Assembly: GCA_022393335.1 (NCBI GenBank) | Contig: JAJEKB010020411.1 | Span: 281,777 to 345,776 of the forward strand | Direction: 5' to 3' | Source of the DNA: Macrotrachela quadricornifera | Taxonomy: Eukaryota; Rotifera; Eurotatoria; Philodinida; Philodinidae | DNA: 64,000 nt | Shown here: piece after piece, positions 21,421 to 32,641 of the stretch | How positions within the stretch are numbered: the stretch's first letter is position 1 | Layout of the letters: each line of letters opens with the position of its first letter | Position numbers and translations under genes: made by a program | Notes under the pieces: generated by a model | The model's input: only the letters and a program-made list of their open reading frames with translations | What the model was told of the DNA's origin: nothing | Databases searched by the model: none

Positions 21421-22917
21421 CTGCATAGCAGTATCCAAAAGTAATGACAACGACATTTTAGTAGCGCATACTAAGCTTGATCAAAGTTTCTTTTTACAAC
21501 GGATGATAGAGAAACAAATACTCTATCGTTTCTATGGTATTTGATCACTATTGAACTAATATTGTTATGATGAAATTTGGATAAAAACTGTTTTTATTGA
21601 ATGATAGATTGTTACAGTAGGCCATAATGAATGTGCCACTTTTGTACTTCGCTTTATTATTATTTGATGTGTTGTGTCAAAAAAGAAATTTACAAGCACA
21701 AGACGCAGCGTGAAAAGAGAAGACCATTTCTACTGAGTCGCTTATTTTCTAAGTGCACGTTTTTGTCTTCAAAATGTATAAAATTCTGAGAAATTAAATA
21801 TCGATATGACGATAAACGAAATTTTCGTTTTGATAAAAGATTTATACATATTATCCTATCTCATCTTTTTATTACTAGATATATTCCATTTAAAAAACAG
21901 AATACACGACAACGATGCAGTGTGAAAACTCGACATTTTACAAAGAAACCGATACAAAAATTCGATAGGATAAAACGTATACATCTTTATTTAAGAAGGA
22001 AATCTCGTTTTTGTAACGTCAAAATTTTTTCACGCACATTTATTCTTACTTTTTCAAAACAAAACGTGCACTAAGAAAATAAACAATTCATGGAGAATTG
22101 TACAACTTTTCACACTGCATCTTGTAGTTGTATATCGGCAAAACCAGCCAGCGGTCACCCATCTATGAGGAAGGTTTGACTTCAAAAGTAAGGAGAATGA
22201 ACACTGTCAATCGAAAGAGCATCATCGATAATACCTTGAACAGATGTCGTTATTATCTGGAAGTTCGATTATACAATGCCGCTAATACTACTCTCTCCAT
22301 CATAGAGAGAGTAATACAAAAAGCTGATTGGGCCATTAGAGATCAACCGTTAATGTTCAATAAAAAATAGATTTGATTGGTTTGAATTTGACAATTATTG
22401 ATGGAAGTTGGCATGCTCTCTCAGAATATATGGCTTAAAAAAAGTTTCAATAATCATATATTTTTCTCACACGTTCAGAAACTATACCCATTTTTCATGA
22501 AATTCCGTAACAAAAACAACTTATAATGTGTCCTATTCTGTTTCACTAATTATTATTATAAAAAGAACTTCATCGGAAGATAGGTTTTAAAAAGCTCTAT
22601 CAAACGTATATGTTTCTTTGAAACATCGCTTCTATTTTTGTGTATCTTTTTGAAAATTATTCCGTTACGGAATTTCATCTGAAAAAGTCCACCTATTATA
22701 TTTTTAACTTAATTCAAATTTTATGCTTTGAAGTAAAATATATACAAGTGTTACATTTGCATATGTGTTACGGGATGAACTTAAATCATCTTTTTTTGTC
22801 ATCGGTTATAGATTTTTATCATTTTTTTTGAGCAAAATCTTCTAAAAGTCTTTCAATCTCTTTAATTTTAGATTAAATATTTGCTAGCTTCATAGTAAAT
22901 ACTATTTTTTTAAAATT

Positions 22918-24763
22918 ATGGCTCTTTCTGGTGCTGAACGAGCTCGACGTTGCCGAGAAAGAAAAAGAACAGGATTGAGTGAGATTACGAAGCGAAAAGA
23001 TCGGATACGTAAACGATTAGTTCGTTCCAAAATGTCTTCATCTGAATTAACTGCATTACGTCTACGTCAACATGATAATCTTCGAAAATTTCGTGAAAAA
23101 ACAAGGCAAGATGCTCTTCGTTCATCATTAAATTCATCAAACTTTACAACAAAGCAAGCAAAAGGCAAAGCATTAAACAAAATTAAATGTGCATTATCTG
23201 TAAATAAAAATAAACAAATTGAATTAATCACCAAAATTGCTGAAGAATTAAACATTTTGAAATTAGAAAAAAAGCATGAACGTAAATATCAGTCGATATC
23301 ATTAGAAGTAAAAAAGAAAGTTTATGATTTTTATTGTCATGACGACGTAAGTTATCAATCACCAGGCAAAAGAGATTTTGTTACAATGAAAGAAAATGGT
23401 ACTAAATTAAAATTACAACGACGTTATCTTTTATTTTCATTACGTGAATTATACCAGTTGTTCATTGAAGAAAATCCACAAACAAAACTTAGTTTATCAA
23501 GTTTTCAAGATTTAAGACCATGCAATATATTATACAAATCATCAATTCCACACAATGTATGTGTTTGTATTTACCATGAAAATGTAGCATTAATTTTGAA
23601 ATCATTAAGTGAACAAATTCACGGATGGAAAAACATTGATTTACATTCATTTATCAATTTAATGGTTTGTGATTCTGATAATCCATTATGTATGTTTCAA
23701 AATTGTGTTAGTTGTGCTCATAAATTTAAAAATGAAGTTAAAGATAAAATGATTGATTCATCATCAAGAATTAAATGGACATTATGGTCAACATCAGCAC
23801 AAGGAAGAGCTGAGAAAACTGATTATGAAGGACCAGTTTCTGAATGTGTTCAAGCCTTACAAGATAAAATTGAACATTTCTTATTTCATGTTTTTGTAAA
23901 GCGGCAGCAGTCATCATATTTTGAAATGATGAAAGCAAGTGTTACCAACAAAAAATGCCTCGTTCAAGTTGATTACTCTGAAAACTTTGCCATTATTGAC
24001 CAAAATGAAATTCAAAATGCACACTGGTCCAGAAAACAATTATCTTTATTTACTGCTTATTTATGGAGTAATCCTATTTCTCAACCTATGGTTATTGTAT
24101 CAAACGACAATTCACATAACAAATTTACAGTTTCTCAATGTCTTGAACATGTTCTTAAAAGTTTGCAATTACTTGTACCATCATTGGAAGAAGTTATAAT
24201 ATTTAGTGATGGTAGTGCAAGTCAATTCAAGCAAAGGTTTTTATTTCGGAATCTATCAGTTTTAGCTGAAAAATTTAGGATTTGCTTGTCATGGAATTTT
24301 TTTGCGAGCCATCATGGAAAAGGTAAGTGTTATTTAGGATCAATATGATGAATGAGTCTAATAAATATGAAAAATATCTTTGAAATAATAATTAGTTCAC
24401 TAATGACGCTAAAGAAATATAGAAAAGAAAGAATTTGAGCGTTCAGTGAGTATTTCTAGTATTGTTGATGGAGTGGGAGGATCTGTCAAAAGAATGGTGT
24501 ATCAAGATGTTATGGCTGGAAAAAGATGCACAAATGCAAGTGACTTCGTTCGTCTAATCCAAGATAGAAATACATCTATTCTTATTGAAGAACTATTGAT
24601 CAGTGAAATTAAAGATGCTCAAAAAGCACTCAATTTACTATTTGATAACGTGAAGGCTGTACCTAACATTCAAAAAGTTCATTCAATGACTGTTTTACGT
24701 GCTGATGAAATTGAATATAAGATCTATTCGAACAGTGTGGAGAAAAAAGTTTTTCATTTTTGA
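22918..24763 (+). CDS. Transposase-like protein of an uncharacterised animal family
   Basis: Exon 1 runs from 22918 to 24322. A GT-AG intron (24323-24446, donor GTAAGTG) joins exon 2 (24447-24763), giving about 570 residues. The N-terminus is Arg/Lys-rich (RARRCRERKRTG), probably DNA-binding. It is followed by KKVYDFYCHDDVSYQSPGKR, LYQLFIEENPQTKLSLSSF, PHNVCVCIYHEN and a Cys cluster. The putative catalytic core has VDYSENFAI (Asp about 352), IFSDGSASQFKQRF (Asp about 431), SWNFFASHHGKG and, in exon 2, VDGVGGSVKRMVY. I recall this motif series from uncharacterised proteins of fish, molluscs and cnidarians that behave as transposases. I cannot name the superfamily with confidence; Sola-like is one possibility. 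No internal stop or frameshift is seen, so it may be intact. Confidence 0.75.
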
Positions 24764-24974
24764 TACAGTTTTCTCTTGCTATACAGTTCTTTTATGTGAT
24801 TCATATATATCTTAGTCACTTTGTTTATTTGTTTATGAAAATAAAATCAAATTGATTGAACATGAAAAAAATCATTGCTGTGCTTATTACAAACAAAACC
24901 GACACATTTTGCATTATAGTAATTCGAAATTCTTAGATTACCCATTATCTCCATTCAAAGGTCTGAAAAAAGGT

Positions 24975-25455
24975 GAAATTCCGTAACGAGCAGTCTTCTC
25001 ATTTTTCTATATGATACAAATACTCATTGGAAGGAATGACCTTATATTTGGAAAGCTTGTTCAAAGTCAAGCAACTCTTATACAGAACGTTTATTTCTAA
25101 GTCGCTCCAGTTCACAGCAAAATGTTAAACTTTCATCCAACCATCAAAAAAGTTTCCATTTGAGAAATTCCGTAACGGCTGATATTTTTTTGAATAACGT
25201 CACTTTCCATAGAGAAGGATGAATGAAATTTATATCAGTATTAGATCTTAATAGTCTCTATGTACAGTAAAAATTTTAAAGAGTTTACATTTATTAATGA
25301 GGAGATATGGACGTTACAATTTGTCAAACTGAAATTCCGTAACGCTGGTTTTGCCGATATTCTTTTTTTATTAATAAAACGAGTTCATTAATAGTAAAAT
25401 GAAGTGCAACAGTATTTCACTTTTCATATCGCACCTGTTGTGATTTACTGTAACG
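24975..25455. repeat. Subterminal GAAATTCCGTAACG motif series
   Basis: The CCGTAACG core appears at about 24981, 25170 and 25337, with a variant CTGTAACG at 25448. Related copies occur on the left side at about 22503 (GAAATTCCGTAAC) and 22661 (the palindromic CCGTTACGG). Roughly regular spacing of 110-190 bp near the element's end suggests transposase-binding sites; this is inference. Confidence 0.6.
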
Positions 25456-25632
25456 AGCTATCATTCAACAAAAATAGTTCTTATCGAAATTTTATCATTA
25501 CGATATTAATTCAATAGTTATCCAATAGCATAGAAACGATAGAGCAGTTTTTTTTCTCTATCATTCTATGTAAAAAGGAACTTTTATCATACTTAATATG
25601 CGCTACTAAAATGCTGTTACCAGTATCTTTTG

Positions 25633-27330
25633 ATGATCATATGTATAGAAACGGAAAGTTAAAATTTTTCACTAAAAATTGATAAAATAACGATAAATTT
25701 ATAATAAATATATATATTTCAAACTGTCTTTTTTTCATATTTAAGCTCTTCTCTTCTTCTGAAAAATAACAGTTTGATTAATACCTTCATATGAATTAAG
25801 CATAGATATACTTGATTTACTCAGAAGAGTCAAAACTTTGTGAGCATCCATTATCATAGAGTTGATATCTAAATAACTCACATTATTATTTACTTAAATT
25901 AAGAGAATATTAGTTTCATATATTGAACTTATTAAGAATTTCTCATGAAATGATTCATTAGGCCACTTGAGATTCATAATTGGACACATTGATCTGACGT
26001 TTTTTTACCAATTTTTCTATCTAGACTTTTTCTAAAATTTTACTGCAAGTTCTCTAGTTTCATTAGTCAGTAGATAAACTTAAAATATTTTTTACTGATA
26101 TCAGGCGCCATCTTTATAAAGAGGAATAGAAAAGGCCAAATTTCTGTAGTTTGCTTATTATTGGATATGTGTAAATGTAAGTGTATGGACTTTATCTGAA
26201 TGTATTCCCATGACACAATATGTAGATGAAAAACAAAAACAAACAAAATCAATTAAAAAAAATATTCCTTATATATAATAGTCTTTTATTAATTTTTATT
26301 TGTTTAAAGAATGATTATTCATTTCATTAGTAACAAATAGTAACTTCCTAGTCAAATATTATTCATAGAAAAGTACTATCGTTATGTAGTTTTTGAAAAA
26401 TTAGTTTAAATAATATTCCCACATTATATCAAGTATATTGAGAATGATGTCATGATAGTTTATATAGAAATATTTTGTATTACGAAAGAGTGACAAAATG
26501 ACCTTAGGACAAATCTTTGACGTTTTTTGACTCGATCTTTCTCAAACGAAAGAAGGATCCTACAAGGATTGCTCATTTTCTCCTGAGAAAACGATAAAAT
26601 TCTCAAACAAGCATACAGCAACGGAATTAAAGTTCTCATTATGACTGCATTTTCTGAGGATTTTTTATAATATTTCTTTTTGAAGCGTGAAATATTGCTG
26701 CATTCCAATTTTTACTGTTAGATGAACTTCAACTTGCATTTTATCTCGAGTCTTTCCCTTTTACTTTCTTTTTTCTCAGTTAATATTTCTTAAATATAAT
26801 CGGATTCTTCACGACTAAATGCTTTCTCACTTATTTTCTTAGCTCTTTATTAATATCTATTCGTATTTATCGAATTGTACAATATTAATCGAAAACTTTT
26901 CTTTTTATTCTAATTGTTATAGTGTTATTCACATATATATTTTTTTCTTTCTTTTCTACTATCATATGGATGACTCATATGACATACATGTATAAGATTT
27001 GTTTTTTCTTTCTCTATCTTGTTATTTTCCAAACAATCTCTTTCAATAGTGTTTTGGTATTTTCCCTTCCATTTATATTTCATCAGATTCCCATGATTCA
27101 TCATTATATGTATTTCGATCAAGTTGATTGATTCACACACATTAGCATTAGTAGGCACAAAACGATTCTTGCTACACACCAACATAGCTTTGAATGAAAA
27201 TCTAGTAAAGAATGATGAATCTGAAGGAATGATATTGATTAATGTTGCATTTTAATTGTTTTTTTCTTTTCAGATATAAAACAGTACCTTTAAACCAATT
27301 TCATTGAAAATACAACGTTAACTTATACTC
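25633..27330. other. Intergenic, upstream of the ART gene
   Basis: No gene is supported. The open frames at 26067-26252, 26460-26708 and 26922-27185 have no domains. The last 100 bases before the ART start are pyrimidine-rich with a possible 3' splice site (TTTTTTCTTTTCAG near 27265-27274), consistent with a 5'-UTR intron or trans-splicing. Confidence 0.45.
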
Positions 27331-28005
27331 ATGTCGAAAGATCGTTTTGTAAACAATACTTTCTCAGAACTTGAACAAAGTAATCACAATCCAATATTTG
27401 GTTATGAAGATTTACCCATTCTAACATTAGAAGAAGCTGTAGAAACAATAATTCCACCTATCCCTCGCATTATGGATTATGTTGTAACAGCTAAAACGAA
27501 CTGTAATCAACATTCAGATTTGTTAACACGAGATGAATCAGCAGCAATATATCTTTACTCAATGCCATCACCTTTTTTTTCTTCTCTTAACGAGAAACTT
27601 CGAGATGAAAATCGACATGCACTTAAGTCATGGTTTGCTTATTTAAAATTGTTTATGACAGCTCTCAATAAATTACCATTAACTAAGACCGTTGCATGGC
27701 GCGGAGTGTATGGTAATGTCAGTTCAGTATTCGTGAACAATGATACTAAGATTTGGTGGAGTGTAAATTCATGTTCGATGGATCTGAAAATTGTTCAACC
27801 ATTTCTAGGAGAAAATGGAACTTTATTTGCTATTGAAATAATGCATGGCAAAGATATTTCCCAATTTGCAGCAAATCAAGAAGAGAAAGAAATTATTCTA
27901 ATGCCTGGAACATATGTACGAGCCAGATCTGAATCTCTTAATTTTATTGATCGTCTCTTTGTTGTTCACTTAGAAGAAATAACTCTTCAAAGGTTAGTTA
28001 TTTGA
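27331..28005 (+). CDS. NAD:arginine ADP-ribosyltransferase (ART/PF01129-like)
   Basis: A 224-residue single-exon protein with the complete R-S-ExE signature of cholera-toxin-type mono-ADP-ribosyltransferases: Arg124 in TVAWRGVYG, Ser144 in WWSVNSCS, and Glu185-Lys-Glu187 in EEKEIILMPGTYV. The Glu-x-Glu form predicts transfer of ADP-ribose from NAD to arginine. The preceding helical half (ESAAIYLYSM and LKSWFAYLKLF) also matches animal ART folds. No signal peptide is visible, so a cytosolic role is likely. The frame ends 658 bp before a NACHT-HEAT gene on the same strand. CAAAG|GTTAGT near the 3' end looks like a splice donor, but the next frame is not reached in phase, so I keep the genes separate. 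ART genes are, from general knowledge, greatly expanded in bdelloids. Confidence 0.88.
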   Translation: MSKDRFVNNTFSELEQSNHNPIFGYEDLPILTLEEAVETIIPPIPRIMDYVVTAKTNCNQHSDLLTRDESAAIYLYSMPSPFFSSLNEKLRDENRHALKSWFAYLKLFMTALNKLPLTKTVAWRGVYGNVSSVFVNNDTKIWWSVNSCSMDLKIVQPFLGENGTLFAIEIMHGKDISQFAANQEEKEIILMPGTYVRARSESLNFIDRLFVVHLEEITLQRLVI

Positions 28006-28663
28006 AAAGATGAATAAAATCTATCATATTTATTTGTAAATGAGTATGTTTTTATTCTACACAAATTCTCAATTCTATAGATATAATAATCTATAATGTA
28101 GTACATACCATCTCATTCATTGATTTAATCTCATACAAATATTATTATCGTACTTTAAATATTGATAAGATGTATAAAATGATACAAAAATAAATTAAAG
28201 ATGCTAATAAAGTGTATAACGTTTTTTCGATGCATCGATTTTTGAGTAATGTGTTTTTTTGAACTATCGATAGGGATTTTCGGGTCTTTCCATTTTACCT
28301 ATAGTTCAGGTTTATTAATTTTTAACGATAATTCATTGTTAAAATGAGCTTATAATTTGTGTTTTAATTTATATTCAATAAGTCAAACTAAATAGTAGAA
28401 ATTTTTAAATCAAAATATGTTTTCGAAATTTTTTACAAAAAAATCTACAATTTTTTTAAAAGTAATTTCCTAAAGATATCTGTTTTTTCATTTATAAAAC
28501 TTGTCAGAGTTCGGAATTTGTCCGAAATAGTTTATGAAAGTACAACTAAATAAGTCTCATCATAGATGCATGAAATATTAATTTCTCTCTTCTATAAATC
28601 TTATAAGAAACAATTCAGGTTAATCAAAAATACATTGAATGAGTTTATGTGCGAGAAGATTTT
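28006..28663 (+). other. Spacer between ART and NACHT-HEAT genes
   Basis: AT-rich with no coding frame. A good 3' splice site (ACAATTCAG) ends at about 28618. An in-frame TGA at 28640-28642 prevents the NACHT frame extending upstream, so either the ATG at 28664 or a downstream splice acceptor starts that coding region. Promoter elements were not recognised. Confidence 0.4.
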
Positions 28664-31136
28664 ATGAAGTATTCATCATTTTCTAAATATTCTATACATT
28701 TTTTAAATAGTAAATCTCAATCTGAGTCCAATCATCTATTCGAATGGATAAAACAAGAATATAAACGAAATGGTCGCATTGAACGTCTAATGAATCCAGC
28801 GAAATTTTACTCAATTGAACAGAGTTATATTAATTTAGCCATTGTCGAAACTAAACAACAACAAGAAAAAGAAAAACAACTTCGTGATGCTTCAAATATT
28901 GATGATATTATGGAAAGTTTTGAAGAGATTTATGGTACAAAAACTATAATAGATATTAAAAACATTTTTCAAACATGCAAAAATCAAGAGAAACAAGTGT
29001 TAGTATTTGGACGTGCTGGAATTGGAAAATCTACATTTTGTCGATATGTTGCTTATCAATGGGCAATAAATTCATATTGGACACAATATGAATTATTAGC
29101 TTTGATTCCATTACGTCGATTAACAACTAATCGATATCCTCTTTTACCATCTGGTCAACGTTATTCTCTCATTGATCTTATCAAAAGAGAAATTTTTCCA
29201 TATGATCTATCTGAAAGTGAAGATAGACTTCTCAAAAAACATTTTGATGTAAAAAAAACTCTTTGGATTTTAGATGGTTATGATGAAATTATACAAAGTA
29301 TACCTGAACATTTAGAATCTCTATTCGAACAATTACTTAAAATGCCACATCATATTTTAACATCTCGTCCATATCAAAATTTATTACCTTATCATGTACA
29401 AATGGAAATTACAGGTTTTACTAATAAAAATATTCAACAGTATGTACAACAATTCTTTTATCAAATGAAAGATGAAATAAATAATGCATCAATCAAAAGT
29501 CAAAAACTATTTACCTTTCTACAGACAAATCGAAGTATTTGGGGTGTTGCACATATTCCAATCAATCTTGAACTAATATGTAGTCTTTGGAGTAATGAAG
29601 ATTTTATAGAAATAAAAGAATTAAAAATAACATCATTGTATACTATGATGATTGAATGGATATGTAGACGATATTTATCAATGACAAATAAAAATATTCA
29701 AAATTTATCCAAAGACAATGTCAATCAACATTCGAAAAATGAATTAATATTTTTAGAATATCTAGCATTTCATGGAATGAAGAATAATACTATCATTATA
29801 CGACCAAATCTACTTAAAAAAGCATTAAATGAAACTAAAATCTCGTTAGATCATCATCCACATATACTTAATATTGGAATTCTAAAAAGTTTTAATAAAC
29901 AAGGTGTTGGTAGTCAATTTAACACTGAGAAAGATCATTATTTTGTACATCTCAGTTTTCAAGAATACTTCACCGCAAGATATTTAATTAATGCTTTTAA
30001 TGGATCTTCTGAAGAAAAAACAAATGCAATTGAATTTATCAAAAATCAAAAATACAATCAACGTTATGCATTAGTATTTACTTTTGTATCCGGACTTTGT
30101 AATGAAAATGATGAAAATACATGTTTAAACATCTTCTGGAAAACTATATTAACATCACCATTAGATCTTGTTGGAATAAGACACATTCAACTTGTAATTT
30201 CTTGCATTGATGAGACAGTAAATCAATCAATTATTCCTTGCTATAATCAATTGATGCAATGGATAACTAAATGTGTTGAATATAATTTGTCCGTACAAAA
30301 CGAAAATATTCTTTCCCATCTGTCACAATCATTTCAAAGAGCAGAATCAGTTGTAAATGACGAAAGAATTTTAAATGTCTTTATCAATCTACTTGAAATT
30401 GGTGACACCAACATGAAAAAAGCAGTGCTCCTCTTCATATATCAAGCGAAGATATCAAATCCATCGGTTGCACTGATTGTTTTACTGGTTAAGGCATTCA
30501 ACGATCCAGTCGAGGATGTCAGAGAAAATGCATGTCAAGCTCTCGGATATATAGGCGAAAAAGCCGCGACGAATGAAGTTATCACTAAGCTAGTGAGTGC
30601 GTTNNNNNNNNNNGACGAATGAAGTTATCACTAAACTAGTGAGTGCGTTAGGAGATGAGAGTGAAGGCGTCATATTTTATGCATGGAAAGCTCTCGGAAA
30701 TATAGGTGAAAAGGCCGCGACGAATGAAGTTATCACGAAGATTATGGTTAGGTTTAGTACTGCTGGGCGTTTATCCTATGAAGCTGTGAATGCTATAAAC
30801 GATATTTTATGTTCCTCAACGGCAATAATGGGTCTGAATCCAAAACTAATCTTACAACTTTTCTCGAGAGAACCTCAATTAAAGTGCTTGAATAATGTCT
30901 TAATGGAAGAACTAATTAAAAAAATTTTCGATATTGAAAATCCTGATTGGTTGCCAGTGGTGGCTTACATTACTCTTCAGAAGGGAGCTGCTTTATTGAA
31001 TATTGAAGATTCACTAATGGTCTATGATAAGAAAGAACCATTGGTACTACCTATTTCAAATATGAAATTATTTGAAGAACTGATTAGAATTTTGACTGAT
31101 CAAGCAAAACAATTACAGTTATTTTTCGAAATATAA
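28664..31136 (+). CDS. NACHT STAND ATPase with C-terminal HEAT repeats
   Basis: A NACHT NTPase with Walker A GRAGIGKST (residues 116-124 from the chosen ATG), Walker B LWILDGYDE (about 200-208), ILTSRPY sensor region, and the FVHLSFQEYFTARYL block that closes the winged-helix part in NLR-like proteins. The C-terminus has HEAT repeats with a 35-residue (105-bp) period, for example VRENACQALGYIGEKAATNEV. STAND ATPases of this build are oligomerising switches in innate immunity and cell death; here the HEAT array would be the sensor. A 10-N gap (30604-30613) falls inside the HEAT array and breaks the computed frame, but sequence on both sides is clearly one gene. The number of repeats is uncertain. 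A GTG at 28649 would add five residues; the ATG is preferred. It lies downstream of the ART gene on the same strand. Confidence 0.87.
30568..30649. repeat. Assembly gap within HEAT-encoding tandem repeat
   Basis: A 36-bp block at 30568-30603 recurs with one mismatch at 30614-30649 across the 10-N gap (30604-30613), and a third related copy starts at 30719. Because the HEAT unit is 105 bp, the gap probably marks a collapsed or mis-joined repeat array rather than ten missing bases. Confidence 0.85.
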
Positions 31137-32641
31137 TCTAATATGATAAATAAAACGTAAATGTATCCGTTTTTTGTAATATTCCGTATATTCTCTTGTG
31201 AAGCATTAGCGAAAGTACACACACTTTCATATGATGCGTTATAGCGATTTCCCAGAAATTGATCTCCGAGAAAATGGAAATTGATTTCTGAAAAAACGGA
31301 AAGTTATATGCCGTATATGCCTTATATGTCCTATATGCTCTGTATGCCTAATATCTCCTGTATCTAGGGACCTGAGGAGTCAGGTTTTTTTGATTTCTAA
31401 ACGTGACTCTGATTGGGGAAATTTCTTCTTGACAACTTCGATTCGAGAAATCTTTATTTGCTGACTCCGATTCGAACTCCGAAAAATTGCAAATTTGTTT
31501 TATTGAAAACGAGTGACGTCTATTATATCTTAGTGCTTATTTTTGAACATGCATGAATGGGCATACAAACAAGCGAATAAATGAAAGTCGTAGAATTATT
31601 ACAGCAATGAGTCTTTTTCTCTTATTGTATATAGAAAAAATAAATGTGAAAAATCCGAGTTTAAATCCGAGTGTTATATGGTTTTCGGAAAGTAAAAAGA
31701 ATTCACGACAAATTCATTTTTATCAACACTGTCTGAAAACCAGCTACGGGGAGTTTATGATCACCATTTTGACCTTATCTTATAAGTGGGTTCGTCATTT
31801 GAGCTCTGCAAAATCTCAATTGAACAGAAAACACTTTAATTTGCAAATTGATTCTACTCAAGTGAGATAGTTATCAAATAAAAGAAGTGATAGAAGTCAA
31901 AAACTGAGCAAATCCGAAGAACTCTTACACTACGGGACGGTGAGATTTTGGGATTTTCTCATCTGGTAAACGATACTCTAAGCTTATTTTCTATAAGACA
32001 TAGGTCTCATTAAGACATATCTTTTGTCATTAAATTCTAAAACATAGAACAGGCTAAAACCGCTAGTCACCCGAAGCATATTTAAGCACACTGGCCTCAG
32101 AACACAGATTTTGTGCATTGTTGGGATCTTGTTTAGGCGACTTTTACGTAAAAAGCTACGATTTCATTCCAAGCTAATATTATATTCAGAATCATCTTTA
32201 AAAATTGAGTCGATTCATATATGCTGTGAATAATTCTGAGAAAAAAATTTTTGAAAAAATCTCTGTATCTCCCTTCAAGGGTGGCCTGATGAATAATGGC
32301 AATTATTTCTCTAACTCATGCATTTCTTGACAGATTTCTCTGATATTGTCCTCTCAATCGAGATATTGATGAGACAATTCATTCCACGAAACTTCAACAT
32401 AATCGGTTGTGGTCGCGAAGAGTTATCGTATAAACGGACGAACGGACGGACGGATGGACACAGTAGCCGATTCTAGAACGTACTCACTTTTCGAGTATAC
32501 AAAAAAAGAAGATTTTTAAAAAAGCATTAAATTGAAAAATAATAGGAAGTATAATCTACTCGATTGTTTATTATTAATTTATTAGTAAGAATCTAAATGA
32601 ATGGCATGAGTTCATTCGGTTGATTATGGATATGCAGTTAT
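31137..32641. other. Intergenic, repeat-like debris, no supported gene
   Basis: Around 31302-31360 a TATATGCC word is tandemly repeated. Around 31375-31490 GACTCCGATTCGA words recur in both orientations, like a degraded MITE. Near 32425-32455 there is a CGGACGAACGGACGGACGGA tract. The frame 31553-31870 has no domain. Confidence 0.45.

Larger units (their letters stand above)
21436..25632. mobile_element. DNA transposon with ~190-bp imperfect TIRs, unassigned superfamily
   Basis: The left end (from CAAAAGTAATGACAACG at 21436) and the right end (to CTTTTG at 25632) are inverted copies over about 190 bp. Shared blocks include CATTTTAGTAGCGCATA, CATAGAAACGATAGAG and TTGAATGATAG. No convincing target duplication could be read, so the outer boundaries may be a few bases off. 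The body holds a two-exon transposase on the plus strand (22918-24763) and a series of GAAATTCCGTAACG motifs. A smaller inverted pair, around 21699 and 22110 (GACGCAGCGTGAAAAG / CTTTTCACACTGCATC), lies inside the left part. Confidence 0.8.
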
